Of a stretch of DNA of 55,200 bases, positions 34,072 to 45,556 are shown in pieces. The notes beneath the pieces are model-generated. The model saw nothing but the letters and a program-made list of their open reading frames with translations, made no database searches and had not been told where the DNA came from. Origin of the DNA: Aeromonas simiae (GTDB taxonomy: Bacteria > Pseudomonadota > Gammaproteobacteria > Enterobacterales > Aeromonadaceae); contig NZ_CDBY01000007.1 in assembly GCF_000820125.1 (NCBI RefSeq), positions 1-55,200 of the forward strand, given 5' to 3'. How positions within the stretch are numbered: position 1 is the stretch's first letter; every line of letters begins with the position of its first letter. The position numbers and the translations under genes are program-made.

Positions 34072-34083
34072 GTCCCCCGAATA

Positions 34084-34255
34084 CCTTTAAGTAGAGGCGC
34101 GCTGCCTATGAGTATCCGAGCGGAGGGTGATGCCGTTGATGTTCGGGGAAAGGAGTCAGCGCCGAAGTCGCCAGGCCATCATACCGGGCTGCTGGTTCTG
34201 CATTTAAGAAGTGCAGGACTGCCATAGTCATCCACTATGGAGCGCTACCTGAAGG
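34084..34255 (+). ncRNA. Lysine riboswitch (L box)
   Basis: The aptamer carries family sequence marks: AGAGGCGCG near the 5' end, GGAGTCAGCGCCGAAGT in the middle, GGGCTGCTGGTTCTGC, and GGAGCGCTACC at the 3' end. P1 is 34084-34094 with 34245-34255: ten of eleven positions pair (one G-T), with one A-C mismatch. The 3' P1 strand CTACC (34245-34249) can instead pair with GGTAG (34303-34307), and CACCT/AGGTG (34313-34317/34327-34331) forms a hairpin just before the start codon, which suggests control of translation, though no clear U-run terminator is seen. It governs the NhaC-family gene starting at 34342. Confidence 0.93.
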
Positions 34256-34341
34256 AGCTGAGGAGTATGCCCCCCCACTGGGTCCTGTTTCTTTGATCCT
34301 ACGGTAGATCTCCACCTTGTCTTTTTAGGTGTAAAGAGATC

Positions 34342-35916
34342 ATGGACATCATTCATTTTGCGGACTCGCCCTGGTCCGTGGTACCCCCGCTGCTGGCGGT
34401 CGCGCTGGCGATCACGACGCGCCGTGTGCTGCTCTCCCTCGGAGTTGGCATCCTGGCTGGCGGCCTGCTGCTCAATCACTTCTCCCCGCTCGACTCACTG
34501 CACTACCTGATGGGTACCGTGCTGAAGATCTTCTGGGTCGACGGCGCCTTCAACCACGACAACATCAACATGATCCTGTTCATGTTCCTGCTCGGTGGGC
34601 TCATCAGCCTGATGACCGCCTCCGGGGCGACCCGCGCCTTTGCAGAATGGGCCGAGCGCCGCGCCAAATCCCGTCAGGGAGCCAAGGCATTGACCGGTCT
34701 GATGGTGTTTGCCTTCTTCATCGACGACTTCTTCCACAGCTTGTCGGTGGGGGCTATCTGCCGCCCGGTGACCGATCGCTTCCAGATCTCCCGCGCCAAG
34801 CTGGCCTACCTGCTCGACTCCACCGCCGCCCCGGTCTGCGTACTGATGCCGATCTCATCGTGGGGGGCCTACATCATCGCCCTGGTTGGCGGCATCATGG
34901 CGGCCCACGGGGTCTCCGATGTGAGCCCCATCTCCGCCTTTGTGCAGATGGTGCCGATGAACCTCTATGCGGTCTTCACCCTCATCATGGTGCTGGTGGT
35001 GATTGCGTTTCAGCTCGACATCGGTTCGATGCGCCAGCATGAGCAGTGGGCCCTTGAAGGCAAGCTGTGGGATGAGTCCAAGGGGCGTCCGCTCGGTCTG
35101 GACATGGAGGCGCCCAAGGATAGCCGTGGCAGCATGCTCGACATGGTGTTGCCGATCCTGACCCTGACCGCCGCCACCGTCTACTTCATGATCGACTCCG
35201 GCACTGCCGTACTGGCCGAAAATGGCGAGCCGTTCAGCCTGCTCGGCTCGTTTGAGAACACCAATGTCGGCTCTTCCCTGGTCTATGGGGCCCTGTGCAG
35301 CCTGGCGGTCTCCATCGCGCTGGCCCTGCGCCTCAAGCTCGATGCCAAGACCTGGCTGCGCACCGCGCCGCAAGGGGTGATGGCGATGCTGCCGGCCATC
35401 AACATCCTGCTGTTTGCCTGGACCATCGGTGCCGTGGTGCGCGATGTGGAGACCGGTAAGTACTTAGCCAGCCTGGCCAACGGCAACCTGCCGATCGAGG
35501 TGCTGCCGGCCGTGGTGTTCGTGCTCTCCTGTGCCATGGCGTTTGCCACCGGTACCAGCTGGGGCACGTTCGGCATCATGCTGCCGCTGGCCGGTGACAT
35601 GGCGGCCGCCAGCGACATCGCCCTGTTGCTGCCGATGCTGGCGGCGGTGCTGGCCGGCGCCGTGTTTGGCGACCACAGCTCGCCCATCTCCAGCACCAGC
35701 ATCCTCTCCGCGACCGGGGCGGGCTGCCATCACATCGATCACGTGATGACCCAGCTGCCCTACGCCCTCTCGGTGGCCTTCGGCGCGGCGCTCGGTTACC
35801 TTGCCATGGGGCTGATGCACTCCGTGCTGGCCGGCTTCCTGGTCAGTGCCCTGTGGTTCGTGCTGTTCTGCGTCTACCACATCCGGCGTAACCAGCCGGT
35901 GCTGGCGACCGCATAA
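34342..35916 (+). CDS. NhaC-family antiporter, probable lysine transporter
   Basis: 524 residues and about 11-12 transmembrane helices of the NhaC sodium/proton antiporter family; GGLISLMTASGATRAFAEW, FFIDDFFHSLSVGAICRP and GTSWGTFGIMLPLAGDMA are typical. The lysine riboswitch 86 bases upstream argues that the substrate is lysine rather than just sodium; comparative genomics previously gave the name LysW to such NhaC-type carriers under lysine-riboswitch control. Uptake of lysine, shut off when lysine is high, is the inferred role. Ends at a terminator at 35921. Confidence 0.9.
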   Translation: MDIIHFADSPWSVVPPLLAVALAITTRRVLLSLGVGILAGGLLLNHFSPLDSLHYLMGTVLKIFWVDGAFNHDNINMILFMFLLGGLISLMTASGATRAFAEWAERRAKSRQGAKALTGLMVFAFFIDDFFHSLSVGAICRPVTDRFQISRAKLAYLLDSTAAPVCVLMPISSWGAYIIALVGGIMAAHGVSDVSPISAFVQMVPMNLYAVFTLIMVLVVIAFQLDIGSMRQHEQWALEGKLWDESKGRPLGLDMEAPKDSRGSMLDMVLPILTLTAATVYFMIDSGTAVLAENGEPFSLLGSFENTNVGSSLVYGALCSLAVSIALALRLKLDAKTWLRTAPQGVMAMLPAINILLFAWTIGAVVRDVETGKYLASLANGNLPIEVLPAVVFVLSCAMAFATGTSWGTFGIMLPLAGDMAAASDIALLLPMLAAVLAGAVFGDHSSPISSTSILSATGAGCHHIDHVMTQLPYALSVAFGAALGYLAMGLMHSVLAGFLVSALWFVLFCVYHIRRNQPVLATA

Positions 35917-35920
35917 TGAC

Positions 35921-35952
35921 GCGAGGGGGCCTTAAGGGCCCCTTCGCTTTTG
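35921..35952 (+). terminator. Terminator after the NhaC-family gene
   Basis: GC-rich hairpin around a TTAA loop (GGGGGCC with GGGCCCC) extended by GCGA/TCGC, then a short T run, five bases after the stop. Confidence 0.8.
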
Positions 35953-35992
35953 TGATAGACTCCGCGGCTGAATTTTACTGGCGGGATCCCTG

Positions 35993-36577
35993 ATGGCCTC
36001 TTTGCATTACAAATTTGCCGCGATGAACTCCGGCAAGTCGACCCAGCTTATCCAGGCTCACTTCAACTATCTCGAGCGCGGCATGCGCCCGCTGGCCATG
36101 ACGCCGGCCATCGACGATCGCTTCGGGGTGGGGGTCATCTCGGCTCGGGTTGGCCTTGAGCTGAAGGTGGAGGTGTTCAGTGAAAGCAGCGATCTGCTGG
36201 CGCTGATCCGTGAGCGCCATGCCCGCGAGCCCATCGATGTCTTCATCGTCGACGAGGCCCAGTTTCTCACCCGTGAGCAGGTCTACCAGCTGGCCAGCAT
36301 CGTCGATGGTCTCAACATTCCGGTCATCGCCTATGGCCTCAAGACCGACTTTCGCGCCGAGCTGTTTCCCGGCTCCTACCACCTGCTCTGCCTGGCCGAC
36401 AAGGTCGAGGAGCTCAAGAGCATCTGCTGGTGTGGCAACAAGGCCCACATGAACGCCAGGGTCAGTGAAGCCGGCGAGGTGATGCGCGACGGCGCTCAGG
36501 TCGAGATCGGTGGCAATGACCGTTATGTCTCCCTGTGTCGCAAACACTATCTGGATGGCAAGGCCTATCTCGACTGA
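35993..36577 (+). CDS. tdk: Thymidine kinase
   Basis: 194 residues. Salvages thymidine to dTMP using ATP. P-loop MNSGKST (11-17), DEAQF Walker-B-like motif, the lasso and zinc Cys (CWCGNKAHMNAR and LCRKH). Type II thymidine kinase, normal length. It has its own ribosome-binding region and a possible promoter in the 40 bases after the preceding terminator. Confidence 0.96.
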   Translation: MASLHYKFAAMNSGKSTQLIQAHFNYLERGMRPLAMTPAIDDRFGVGVISARVGLELKVEVFSESSDLLALIRERHAREPIDVFIVDEAQFLTREQVYQLASIVDGLNIPVIAYGLKTDFRAELFPGSYHLLCLADKVEELKSICWCGNKAHMNARVSEAGEVMRDGAQVEIGGNDRYVSLCRKHYLDGKAYLD

Positions 36578-36721
36578 CACCAAGGTTGAGGGGGGCGCCG
36601 TCTCGCACGTTTATCGTGGCGACGCCAGAAAATGGCGATTTCCCCCCTGAATCGGATTTGTTCGGTATCGACAATGCTTTACCATGATGCACTGTTCTTC
36701 TGCCAGCGTTATGAGTCCACC

Positions 36722-37798
36722 ATGCGTCACCTGCTTTTTCTCTTCTCACTGACCCCTTTTCTCTATGCCTGCAGCAGTGAGCCGCAGCCGCCTGCACCGC
36801 AGCAGCCGCCCGCGGTGGTGAAGGGGGGCTTCCTGCTTGAGCCCTCCCATGTGCAGGGCACGCTCGGCGGCGACTTTGCGTTCAACCAGAATGCCAACCG
36901 CTTCATCGACAAGATGGTGCAAAAGCACGGCTTCGATCGCCAGCAGTTGCACGACGTGCTCTCGCAGGCTGAGCGGCTGGATTGGGTCATTCGCCTGATG
37001 GACAGGCAGGCCCCCACCACCCGGCCGCCGAGTGGCCCGACCGGTGCCTGGGTGCGTTACCGCAACCAGTTCATCACGCCGCAGCAGATCGCGCTGGGCA
37101 GTGACTTCTGGAACCAGTATGAGGATGCCCTCAACCGCGCCTACGCCGAATATGGGGTACCGCCCGAGATCATCGTCGGCATCATCGGGGTTGAGACCCG
37201 CTGGGGACGGGTGATGGGCAAGACCCGCATCCTCGATGCGCTGGCTACCTTGGCGTTCGACTATCCGCGCCGGGCGGCCTTCTTCGAAGGGGAGCTCGAG
37301 GTGTTCCTGCTGATGGCCAGAAACGAGGGGGTCGATCCGCTCGATCTGCGTGGCTCCTACGCCGGTGCCATGGGCTATGGCCAGTTCATGCCCTCGTCGT
37401 TCAAGGCCTATGCGGTCGATTTCAACCACAACGGTCACACCAACCTGTGGGACCCGGTGGACGCCATCGGCAGCGTGGCCAACTACTTCAAGGCCCATGG
37501 CTGGCGCAAGGGGCAACCGGTGGCGGTGCCCGCCAGCGGTCAGGCGCCTGGGCTCGAGCACGGCTTCCAGACCCGCTACAGCATGGCGACCCTGGCCTCG
37601 GCCGGCCTCACGCCGCAGGGCTCGACCGGGAGCTACAAGGAGGCGAGCCTGCTGCGCCTGGATATGGGCAGCGGCTACCAGTACTGGTACGGCCTGCCCA
37701 ACTTCTACGCCATTACCCGTTACAACCACAGCACTCACTACGCCATGGCGGTGTGGCAGCTGGGCGAGGCGGTGCGCAAGGCGCGGCACGGCTACTGA
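36722..37798 (+). CDS. mltB: Lytic murein transglycosylase B
   Basis: 358 residues. Lipoprotein that cleaves peptidoglycan glycan strands, forming 1,6-anhydromuramic ends. Lipobox LYAC with Cys17 followed by Ser-Ser, so outer membrane. The catalytic Glu158 in GIIGVETRWG and the SYAGAMGYGQFMPSSF motif are intact. ATG 36722 was chosen because it starts the signal; an in-frame start 30 codons upstream would mask it. A terminator follows. Confidence 0.95.
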   Translation: MRHLLFLFSLTPFLYACSSEPQPPAPQQPPAVVKGGFLLEPSHVQGTLGGDFAFNQNANRFIDKMVQKHGFDRQQLHDVLSQAERLDWVIRLMDRQAPTTRPPSGPTGAWVRYRNQFITPQQIALGSDFWNQYEDALNRAYAEYGVPPEIIVGIIGVETRWGRVMGKTRILDALATLAFDYPRRAAFFEGELEVFLLMARNEGVDPLDLRGSYAGAMGYGQFMPSSFKAYAVDFNHNGHTNLWDPVDAIGSVANYFKAHGWRKGQPVAVPASGQAPGLEHGFQTRYSMATLASAGLTPQGSTGSYKEASLLRLDMGSGYQYWYGLPNFYAITRYNHSTHYAMAVWQLGEAVRKARHGY

Positions 37799-37812
37799 TG
37801 CCGGCAGATGAG

Positions 37813-37839
37813 AAAGGGGCCCATAAGGGCCCCTTTTTT
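37813..37839 (+). terminator. mltB terminator
   Basis: AAAGGGGCCC-ATAA-GGGCCCCTTTTTT, nearly symmetric, so it may also serve the convergent pirin gene. Confidence 0.9.
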
Positions 37840-37857
37840 GTGGGGAGCTGCGAGCCC

Positions 37858-38733
37858 CTACTTCCAGGGCAGCGGCGGGGAGATAAGACGCGCCCCGTCA
37901 TAGCCAGGCACTGGGCCAAAACGGCGGCTGCCGCTGCGCCACTCTTCATCGGCCTGAATGATGGCGGCGCGATCGCGGCTGACGAAGTTCCACCAGATGG
38001 TGGGCTCGAGGGCCAGCGGCTCGCCGCCGATGAGCAGCAGTCGGGCACCGGGGGCGAGCTGCACCTCGACACTCTGTTGCTCGGGGGCCAGATAGGCCAG
38101 GTGCTCGGCGGCCAGCGGGGTGCCATCAATGGTCACGCTGCCCTCGAGGGGGAACAGGCCATGCTCGAAGTGAACGTTGAGGGGCAGGGTCAGCCGGGCG
38201 CCAGCCGGGGCGTGAATATCCAGCCCGATGAGGGGAGAGAAGGCGAGGGTGGGGGCCTGCTGGCCGTCATGCTCGCCGATGAGCAGCGTCAGCTCGGCCC
38301 CCTGCTCCTGCCAGCGCGGCAGGGTCGGGTAGTGATCGAAGCGCGGCGCCATCTCTTCTTGCTCTGGCGGCAGCACCAGCCACAGCTGGGCGGCGTGCAG
38401 GCGGGCCGTGTCTGGCACCGACTCCTCGGTGTGAACGATGCCGTGCCCTGCGCTCATCAGGTTGACCTGGCCCGGGCGGATCAGTTGCAGGCTGCCGAGG
38501 CTGTCTTTGTGCAGGATCTCCCCCTCAATCATCCAGGTGAAGGTCTGCAAGCGGATGTGGGGGTGGGGGCCGACATCGAGGCCGCGTTCGCCCGGGGCAA
38601 ACTCGGCCGGGCCGATGTGATCGAGAAAGCACCAGGGGCCTATGGTGCGCCGCTCCTTGACCGGCAGCACTCGGGCGACCGGGATGCCGCCCACGTCAGT
38701 GGTGCGCGGAGAGATAGATTGCCAGTGGGACAT
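37858..38733 (-). CDS. Pirin-family protein
   Basis: 291 residues, two-cupin protein of the pirin family. The N-terminal cupin metal site is seen as HPHIRLQ and GHGIVHTEES, with DHIGPAEFAPG typical of the family; the C-terminal cupin is degenerate, ending HFEHGLFPLEGSVTIDG. Some bacterial pirins have quercetinase activity, others are regulatory; which applies is unknown. ATG 38733 has GGAG at proper distance; 32 in-frame upstream residues look non-coding. Confidence 0.9.
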   Translation of the reverse strand: MSHWQSISPRTTDVGGIPVARVLPVKERRTIGPWCFLDHIGPAEFAPGERGLDVGPHPHIRLQTFTWMIEGEILHKDSLGSLQLIRPGQVNLMSAGHGIVHTEESVPDTARLHAAQLWLVLPPEQEEMAPRFDHYPTLPRWQEQGAELTLLIGEHDGQQAPTLAFSPLIGLDIHAPAGARLTLPLNVHFEHGLFPLEGSVTIDGTPLAAEHLAYLAPEQQSVEVQLAPGARLLLIGGEPLALEPTIWWNFVSRDRAAIIQADEEWRSGSRRFGPVPGYDGARLISPPLPWK

Positions 38734-38829
38734 GAAGAGCTCCGGATAGTGGGGTTCGGCACCAGTGTAGCCGCTCTTGCTGCTCGATAACGGGATCTCT
38801 GGCGTACGGTGCGACAGCGGTGAACGCAC

Positions 38830-39168
38830 TCAGGCCAGTCGTCCCCAGCCCCAGATGAGCAGACCGGCGGCCAGCGTCCAGATCAGGGTGGCACTGAGCA
38901 GGGTGACGGTGAGGCTGGTGCGCACCGACAGATACCAGACCGCCAGCAGATAGAGGGCGTAGGGGAGCAGGGCCGCCAAGCCGAACAGGGCGGTGCCTTG
39001 CAGCAGCGCCGGGCCCCGCTCACGGCCGACGATGGCGTGGGCGATCAGGGCGAAGGTGGGAAACAGCGGCACCAACCCGGCCAGCATGGCGTGACGGCTC
39101 TGGGAGAGCAGGGCGATGAGCAGCACGGCAAGGGCGCCGAGGGATGATTTCAACAGCAGCGGGATCAT
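38830..39168 (-). CDS. GlpM-like inner membrane protein
   Basis: 112 residues with four hydrophobic helices (about 5-22, 28-48, 55-77, 85-108). Layout and phrases such as MLAGLVPLFPTFALIAHAIVG match the small GlpM family, implicated in alginate production in Pseudomonas; its function is otherwise obscure. ATG 39168 begins the first helix and has AGG upstream; the longer frame upstream lacks features. Confidence 0.75.
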   Translation of the reverse strand: MIPLLLKSSLGALAVLLIALLSQSRHAMLAGLVPLFPTFALIAHAIVGRERGPALLQGTALFGLAALLPYALYLLAVWYLSVRTSLTVTLLSATLIWTLAAGLLIWGWGRLA

Positions 39169-39283
39169 GAGGCCTCCATGGCAGAGGGCCCATGCTAGCG
39201 CTGCGCCTGCTCGCTCGCAATCGGCCTCTCTTGCGGCGCCAACGTGGGGCGAACGCCCCCCAGGCCGCCCTTGGCGTGGGGTG

Positions 39284-39309
39284 AAAAAAACGGGCCCAGT
39301 GGCCCGTTT
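39284..39309 (-). terminator. Histidine operon terminator
   Basis: On the minus strand: AAACGGGCC-ACTG-GGCCCGTTTTTTT, directly after the hisI stop (39318). Confidence 0.9.
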
Positions 39310-39317
39310 GGTCTCTC

Positions 39318-39935
39318 TTATTTCTGGTGGCGCTGGTTGAGGCACTGCACCACGTCTTGCAGAGCCAGCCCCTCGTTTTGCAGCAGCACCGTCAGGTGAT
39401 AGAGCAGATCCGCCGACTCGTTGATGAGCTCTTCCCGATCCTTGGCCATGGCGGCCAGTGCCACCTCGACCCCCTCTTCACCCACCTTCTGGGCGATGCG
39501 CTTGGTGCCCTTGCCGTAGAGGCGAGCGGTGTAGCTGCTCTCGGGGTCGGCCCCCTTGCGCGCGGCCAGCAGCTGCTCGAGCTCGGCCAAGAAGCCCAGC
39601 GGCGGCACGGGGTGCCCCTCGAAGCAGGAGACGTTGCCCAGATGGCAGGTGGGGCCGACCGGCTCGGCGGCGATCAGCAGGCTGTCGCGGTCGCAGTCGG
39701 TGGTGATGGCCTGGAGGGCGAGCACGTGGCCCGAGCTCTCCCCCTTGGTCCAGAGCCGCTGCTTGCTGCGGCTAAAGAAGGTCACCTGGCCGGTGGCGAG
39801 GGTCTTGGCCAGGGCTTCTTGGTTCATGAACCCTTGCATCAGCACCTGGCCGCTGTGGGCGTGTTGCACGATGGCCGGGATCAGGTTGTCACACTTGGCC
39901 CAGTCCAGGCTCTCGATAGCAAAAGCGATAGTCAT
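39318..39935 (-). CDS. hisI: Bifunctional phosphoribosyl-AMP cyclohydrolase / phosphoribosyl-ATP pyrophosphatase
   Basis: 205 residues, HisI (about 1-115) fused to HisE (about 118-205), as in enterobacteria (hisIE). Steps two and three of histidine synthesis. HisI metal ligands in [10 protein letters not shown] and [12 protein letters not shown]; HisE helix signature [12 protein letters not shown] and [13 protein letters not shown]. Last gene of the operon, 11 bases after hisF. Confidence 0.97.
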   Translation of the reverse strand: MTIAFAIESLDWAKCDNLIPAIVQHAHSGQVLMQGFMNQEALAKTLATGQVTFFSRSKQRLWTKGESSGHVLALQAITTDCDRDSLLIAAEPVGPTCHLGNVSCFEGHPVPPLGFLAELEQLLAARKGADPESSYTARLYGKGTKRIAQKVGEEGVEVALAAMAKDREELINESADLLYHLTVLLQNEGLALQDVVQCLNQRHQK

Positions 39936-39946
39936 GTCACGCCTCC

Positions 39947-40719
39947 TTAACTGCGAATGGCGATGCCTTGGCCCTTGAGCCAGGACTTGAGTTCGGGAAT
40001 GGGGATGATCCCCTTGTGAAAGACGGACGCGGCCAGGGCGCCGTCCACATCGGCCAGGGTGAAGGCGTCGCGAAAGTGCTCCATGGCGCCGGCGCCGCCC
40101 GAGGCGATCAGCGGCACCTTACACAGGGCGCGCACCGCCTTGAGCTGTTCGATGTCATAGCCCTGGCGCATGCCGTCCTGATTCATGACGTTGAGCACTA
40201 TCTCCCCGGCGCCGCGTTGTTGCACCTCCTGCACCCACTCAGGGGTGGTCCAGGTGGTGGTGCGGGTGCGGCTCTCGTCACCGGTGAACTGCTTGACCTG
40301 ATACTGGCCGGTTTGCGCGTCGAAATAGGAGTCGATGCCGACCACCACACATTGCACGCCGAAGCGCTCGGCCAGCCGGGTGATGAGGGTCGGGTCGGCC
40401 AGGGCCGGCGAGTTGATGGAGACCTTGTCGGCGCCAAACTCGAGCACCTGGCGGGCATCCTCGATGCTCTTGATGCCGCCGGCGACGCAGAAGGGGATGT
40501 CGATCACCTCGGCCACCCGGCTGACCCAGCTCTTGTCGACCACCCGGGCATCGCTTGAGGCGGTGATGTCATAAAAGACCAGCTCGTCGGCCCCCTCGGC
40601 CGCGTAGCGGCGGGCCAGCTCGACGATATCGCCCATCACCTCGTGGTTGCGAAACTGCACCCCTTTGACCACCACGCCATCTTTGACGTCGAGGCAGGGA
40701 ATAATACGGCGTGCCAGCA

Positions 40720-40720
<1 letters not shown>
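39947..40720 (-). CDS. hisF: Imidazole glycerol phosphate synthase, cyclase subunit
   Basis: 257 residues, beta/alpha barrel. Pairs with HisH to make imidazole-glycerol phosphate and AICAR. Catalytic Asp in IPCLDVKDG and in VVGIDSYF; phosphate-binding GGIKS and GGAGAM loops. The start ATG overlaps the hisA stop (ATGA). Confidence 0.98.
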
Positions 40721-42074
<1,354 letters not shown>

Positions 42075-43184
42075 TTACAGCACCCCCTTGCTGGAGGGGA
42101 GGTCGTTGCCCTCGACCCGCACCGCCTGGCGCAGGGCGCGGCCGAAGCCCTTGAAGAGGGCCTCCACCTGATGGTGGGTGTTGCCGCTGCCCACCTTCAT
42201 CTGCAAGGTGATGGCCATGGCATCGGCCAGGGAGCGGAAGAAGTGCGGCACCATCTCGGTGGCGAGATCGCCCACCTGATCGCGGCCAAAGCCGGCAGGG
42301 CAGTCAAAGACGAAGTAGGGGCGGCCGCTTAAGTCGAGCGCCGTGCTCACCTCTTGCTCGGTGAGGGGGCGGGCGTCGATGACCGCCTGCACCTCATCCA
42401 TGGCGAGCACGAAGCCGAAACGGCCGATGCCGCGCTTGTTACCGAGCGCCGCCTTGAGGGCCTGACCCAGGGCGATGCCGGTGTCCTCGACCGTGTGGTG
42501 ATCGTCGATGTGCAGATCCCCCTCGACCGCCACCTCCATGTGAATGCCGGCGTGGGTGGCAATCTGATCGAGCATGTGGTCAAAGAACCCCAGGCCGGTG
42601 CTGATGCGGTTGCCGCCGGACTGGTCGAGATCCACCGCGATGCGGATGCGGGTCTCCTTGGTGTGGCGCTCCACCTCGGCCTGACGGCCACGGCCGAGCA
42701 GCCGATCGCGGATGGCGAGCCAGTTGCACTCGCTCGGGTGGTAGCGAATGCCGGCGATCCCCATGTTCTCGGCCAGCTGGAGGTCAGTTTCGCGATCGCC
42801 GATGACAAACGAGTTGCTGCGATCGAGGCGGCCCGAGGCGAGGTACTCCTTGACCAGCCCGAGGTGGGGCTTGCGGCAGCTGCACCCGTCGGTGGGGAAG
42901 TGGGGGCAGATCAGCACCTGCTCCCAGGTGACGCCCTGGGATTCAAACAGGTGCATCATCAGATCGTGGGGCGGCTGGAAGTGCTCCAGGGGCAGGCTGT
43001 CGGTGCCCAGCCCGTCCTGGTTGGTGACCATCACCAGGGTGTAGCCGGCGGCTTGCAGCTCGCGCAGCACCGGGATCACCATGGGCTCGAAGCGCAGCTT
43101 GTCGAGGCGGTCGACCTGCTTGTCGCTGACCGGCTCCTCGATCAGGGTGCCGTCGCGGTCGATGAAGAGAATGGGTGTGCTCAT
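42075..43184 (-). CDS. hisB: Histidinol phosphatase / imidazoleglycerol-phosphate dehydratase
   Basis: 369 residues, bifunctional as in enterobacteria: HAD-type phosphatase at the N-terminus (nucleophile [11 protein letters not shown], Asp9 and Asp11; zinc loop [14 protein letters not shown]) and IGP dehydratase at the C-terminus (about 175-369, [13 protein letters not shown] and [14 protein letters not shown] metal-binding His). Catalyses two separate pathway steps. Confidence 0.98.
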   Translation of the reverse strand: MSTPILFIDRDGTLIEEPVSDKQVDRLDKLRFEPMVIPVLRELQAAGYTLVMVTNQDGLGTDSLPLEHFQPPHDLMMHLFESQGVTWEQVLICPHFPTDGCSCRKPHLGLVKEYLASGRLDRSNSFVIGDRETDLQLAENMGIAGIRYHPSECNWLAIRDRLLGRGRQAEVERHTKETRIRIAVDLDQSGGNRISTGLGFFDHMLDQIATHAGIHMEVAVEGDLHIDDHHTVEDTGIALGQALKAALGNKRGIGRFGFVLAMDEVQAVIDARPLTEQEVSTALDLSGRPYFVFDCPAGFGRDQVGDLATEMVPHFFRSLADAMAITLQMKVGSGNTHHQVEALFKGFGRALRQAVRVEGNDLPSSKGVL

Positions 43185-43193
43185 GGGGTCTCC

Positions 43194-44252
43194 TTACCGG
43201 ATGTCACGCAAAACGTTGAGGACTGCATCCATCTCGTCCTGATAGCCGATGGTGATGCGAATGGCATCGGCCAGACCCGGCTTGCTGGAAAAATCGCGCA
43301 GTATGATGCCGGCCTGCTTCATGGCGGCGAAGACTCGCTCACCATCACTAAAGCGCACCAGAACGAAGTTGCCCTTGTCCTCGAAGATCTCGGTGACACA
43401 GGGCAGGGCCTGCAACTCGGCCTTGATGCGCACCTTTTGGGCGTTGAGCTCACCGACCCGCTCCTGCATCAGGGACAGGCCGCTTGGCGAGAGGGCCTCG
43501 GCGGCGATCTGGGCCACCGGATCCGGAATGGGATAGGGGGCGATCACCTTGGCCAGCATGCCGATGACCTCCTGCGAGGCCAGGGTGAAGCCGCAGCGGA
43601 TCCCGGCCAGGGCGAACGCCTTGGAGAGGGTGCGGGTCACCACCAGGTTGGGGTAGCGCGCGATGAGATCGACCACGCTCGCCTCGGGGCAGAACTCGAT
43701 GTAGGCCTCGTCCACCACGATGAGGGCGCGGTCGGTGGCGGCCTCGAGCAGATTGATGAGGCCGTCGCGGCCCACCAGATCCCCGGTCGGGTTGTTGGGG
43801 GAGCAGAGAAACACCACCTTCACGTCGGAAAGGCGGCTCTTAATTTCGCTCCAGTCCGGCTGGCGGGAGGGCTTGAGCGGCACCTCGACGATGCCGACCC
43901 CGCAGGTCTCGGCGCTGATGGCGTACATGCCGTAGGTGGGGGGGCAGATCAGAACCTGATCCTGCCCGGCCTCGCAGAAGGTGCGGATCACCAGCTCAAT
44001 GGCCTCATCGGCGCCGCGGCTGGCCAGCACCTGCTCCGGCTGCACCCCGGCATAACCGGCATAGGCGGCAATCACCTGGGGGGGCTGGCACTCGGGATAG
44101 CGGTTGAGGCGGGCCGGATCGATGGTGAAGGGGTAGGCGATGGGGGCCTCGTTGGCATTGAGCCAGACGTTGCCTTTGCCACCGATGCGGCGCGCCGACT
44201 GATAGGGGGTGAGGGCGCGCACTGCGCGCCGTGCCAAATCCTTGATACTCAT
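43194..44252 (-). CDS. hisC: Histidinol-phosphate aminotransferase
   Basis: 352 residues, fold type I PLP enzyme. The PLP Lys lies in RTLSKAFALAGIRCGF, with the aspartate in VDEAYIEF and the start LNANEAP. Nine bases separate it from hisB. Confidence 0.97.
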   Translation of the reverse strand: MSIKDLARRAVRALTPYQSARRIGGKGNVWLNANEAPIAYPFTIDPARLNRYPECQPPQVIAAYAGYAGVQPEQVLASRGADEAIELVIRTFCEAGQDQVLICPPTYGMYAISAETCGVGIVEVPLKPSRQPDWSEIKSRLSDVKVVFLCSPNNPTGDLVGRDGLINLLEAATDRALIVVDEAYIEFCPEASVVDLIARYPNLVVTRTLSKAFALAGIRCGFTLASQEVIGMLAKVIAPYPIPDPVAQIAAEALSPSGLSLMQERVGELNAQKVRIKAELQALPCVTEIFEDKGNFVLVRFSDGERVFAAMKQAGIILRDFSSKPGLADAIRITIGYQDEMDAVLNVLRDIR

Positions 44253-44265
44253 GCGGTTGTCCTTA

Positions 44266-45552
44266 TCACTTCAGTGCGGCGAGGCGCAGGGTTACGGCAT
44301 TTTTGTGGGCGCCGAGCCCTTCGGCCTCGGCAATGCGCTCGACCACAGGGCCCAGGCCCTTGAGCCCTTCGGCGCTTAGTTCTTGCACCGTGTAGCGGCG
44401 CTGATAGTCGGCGAGCCCCAGGCTCGAGCAGGTGCGCGCATAGCCATAGGTGGGCAAGGTGTGGTTGGTGCCGCTGGCGTAATCGCCGACCGACTCCGGC
44501 GTCCAGGGGCCGAGGAAGATGGAGCCGGCGTTCTCGAGCTTGTCGAGCAGGGCGCGCGGCGCACGGGTCTGCACGATGAGGTGCTCGGGGGCGTAGGCGT
44601 TGGAGATGGCGCATGCCTCGTCCAGATCGCGGCACAGCAACACCAGGCTGCCGCCGAGTGCCGCAGTGGCGATGTCACGGCGATCCAGCGCCGCCAGTTG
44701 GCGGGCCAGCTCGTCCTGCACGCCGTCGGCCAGGGCAGGCGAGTCGGTCACCAGCACCACCTGGCTGTCGGCGCCGTGCTCGGCCTGGGAGAGCAGGTCG
44801 GCGGCGACGAAGGCGGGGTTGGCCGTCTCGTCGGCGATCACCAGCACCTCGGAGGGGCCGGCCGGCATGTCGATGGCAGCGCCGCGCACATCCTGGCTGA
44901 CCTGGCGCTTGGCCTCGGTCACGTAGCTGTTGCCGGGGCCGAAGATCTTGTCGACCTTGGGAATGCTCTCGCTGCCATAGGCCATGGCGGCGATGGCCTG
45001 GGCGCCGCCGATGGCGAACACCTTCTCAACGCCACAGGCGCGGGCGGCAAACAGGATCTCGTCGCTGGCCGGGGAGGGAGTGCACAGCACCACTTCGCGG
45101 CAGCCGGCGATGGCGGCCGGGATGGCCAGCATCATGACGGTGGAGGGGAGCGGTGCGCTGCCCCCCGGCACGTAGAGACCGACCCTGGCAATCGGCTGGG
45201 TGCGCAGCTCGCACACCACGCCGGGCTGAGTTTCGAGGCGCAGCGCCGGCTGGGCCTGGGCGGCGTGGAAGGCGCGGATATTGCCGATGGCCTGGCGGAT
45301 GGCCGCTTTGATGTCGTCACCGAGGCGAGCCTCGGCGGCGTCGAACTCGGCAGCGCTTACGCGCAAGGTGTCGCGCGGGGCGCGCTCGAAGCGGGCAGAG
45401 AGCTCGCGCAGGGCGGCGTCCCCCCGGCTGCGCACCTCGCCGATGATGCCGCGCACCGTGCTCTCGAGGGAGTCGGCATTGGCCAGCGCCGGGCGGGCCA
45501 GCAGGTCGCGTTGCTGCTCGGGAGCGAGCGTATTCCAGATGAGGGTCTGCAT
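44266..45552 (-). CDS. hisD: Histidinol dehydrogenase
   Basis: 428 residues. Two NAD-dependent oxidations convert histidinol to histidine, with zinc. Motifs: [35 protein letters not shown] and the zinc-binding [11 protein letters not shown]. Intact. Four bases after the hisG stop. Confidence 0.98.
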   Translation of the reverse strand: MQTLIWNTLAPEQQRDLLARPALANADSLESTVRGIIGEVRSRGDAALRELSARFERAPRDTLRVSAAEFDAAEARLGDDIKAAIRQAIGNIRAFHAAQAQPALRLETQPGVVCELRTQPIARVGLYVPGGSAPLPSTVMMLAIPAAIAGCREVVLCTPSPASDEILFAARACGVEKVFAIGGAQAIAAMAYGSESIPKVDKIFGPGNSYVTEAKRQVSQDVRGAAIDMPAGPSEVLVIADETANPAFVAADLLSQAEHGADSQVVLVTDSPALADGVQDELARQLAALDRRDIATAALGGSLVLLCRDLDEACAISNAYAPEHLIVQTRAPRALLDKLENAGSIFLGPWTPESVGDYASGTNHTLPTYGYARTCSSLGLADYQRRYTVQELSAEGLKGLGPVVERIAEAEGLGAHKNAVTLRLAALK

Positions 45553-45556
45553 GGCC

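Noticed and set aside
42354..44363. A 669-codon plus-strand open frame
   Set aside because: Antisense to hisB and hisC, low-complexity Val/Gly/His-rich translation typical of a shadow frame.
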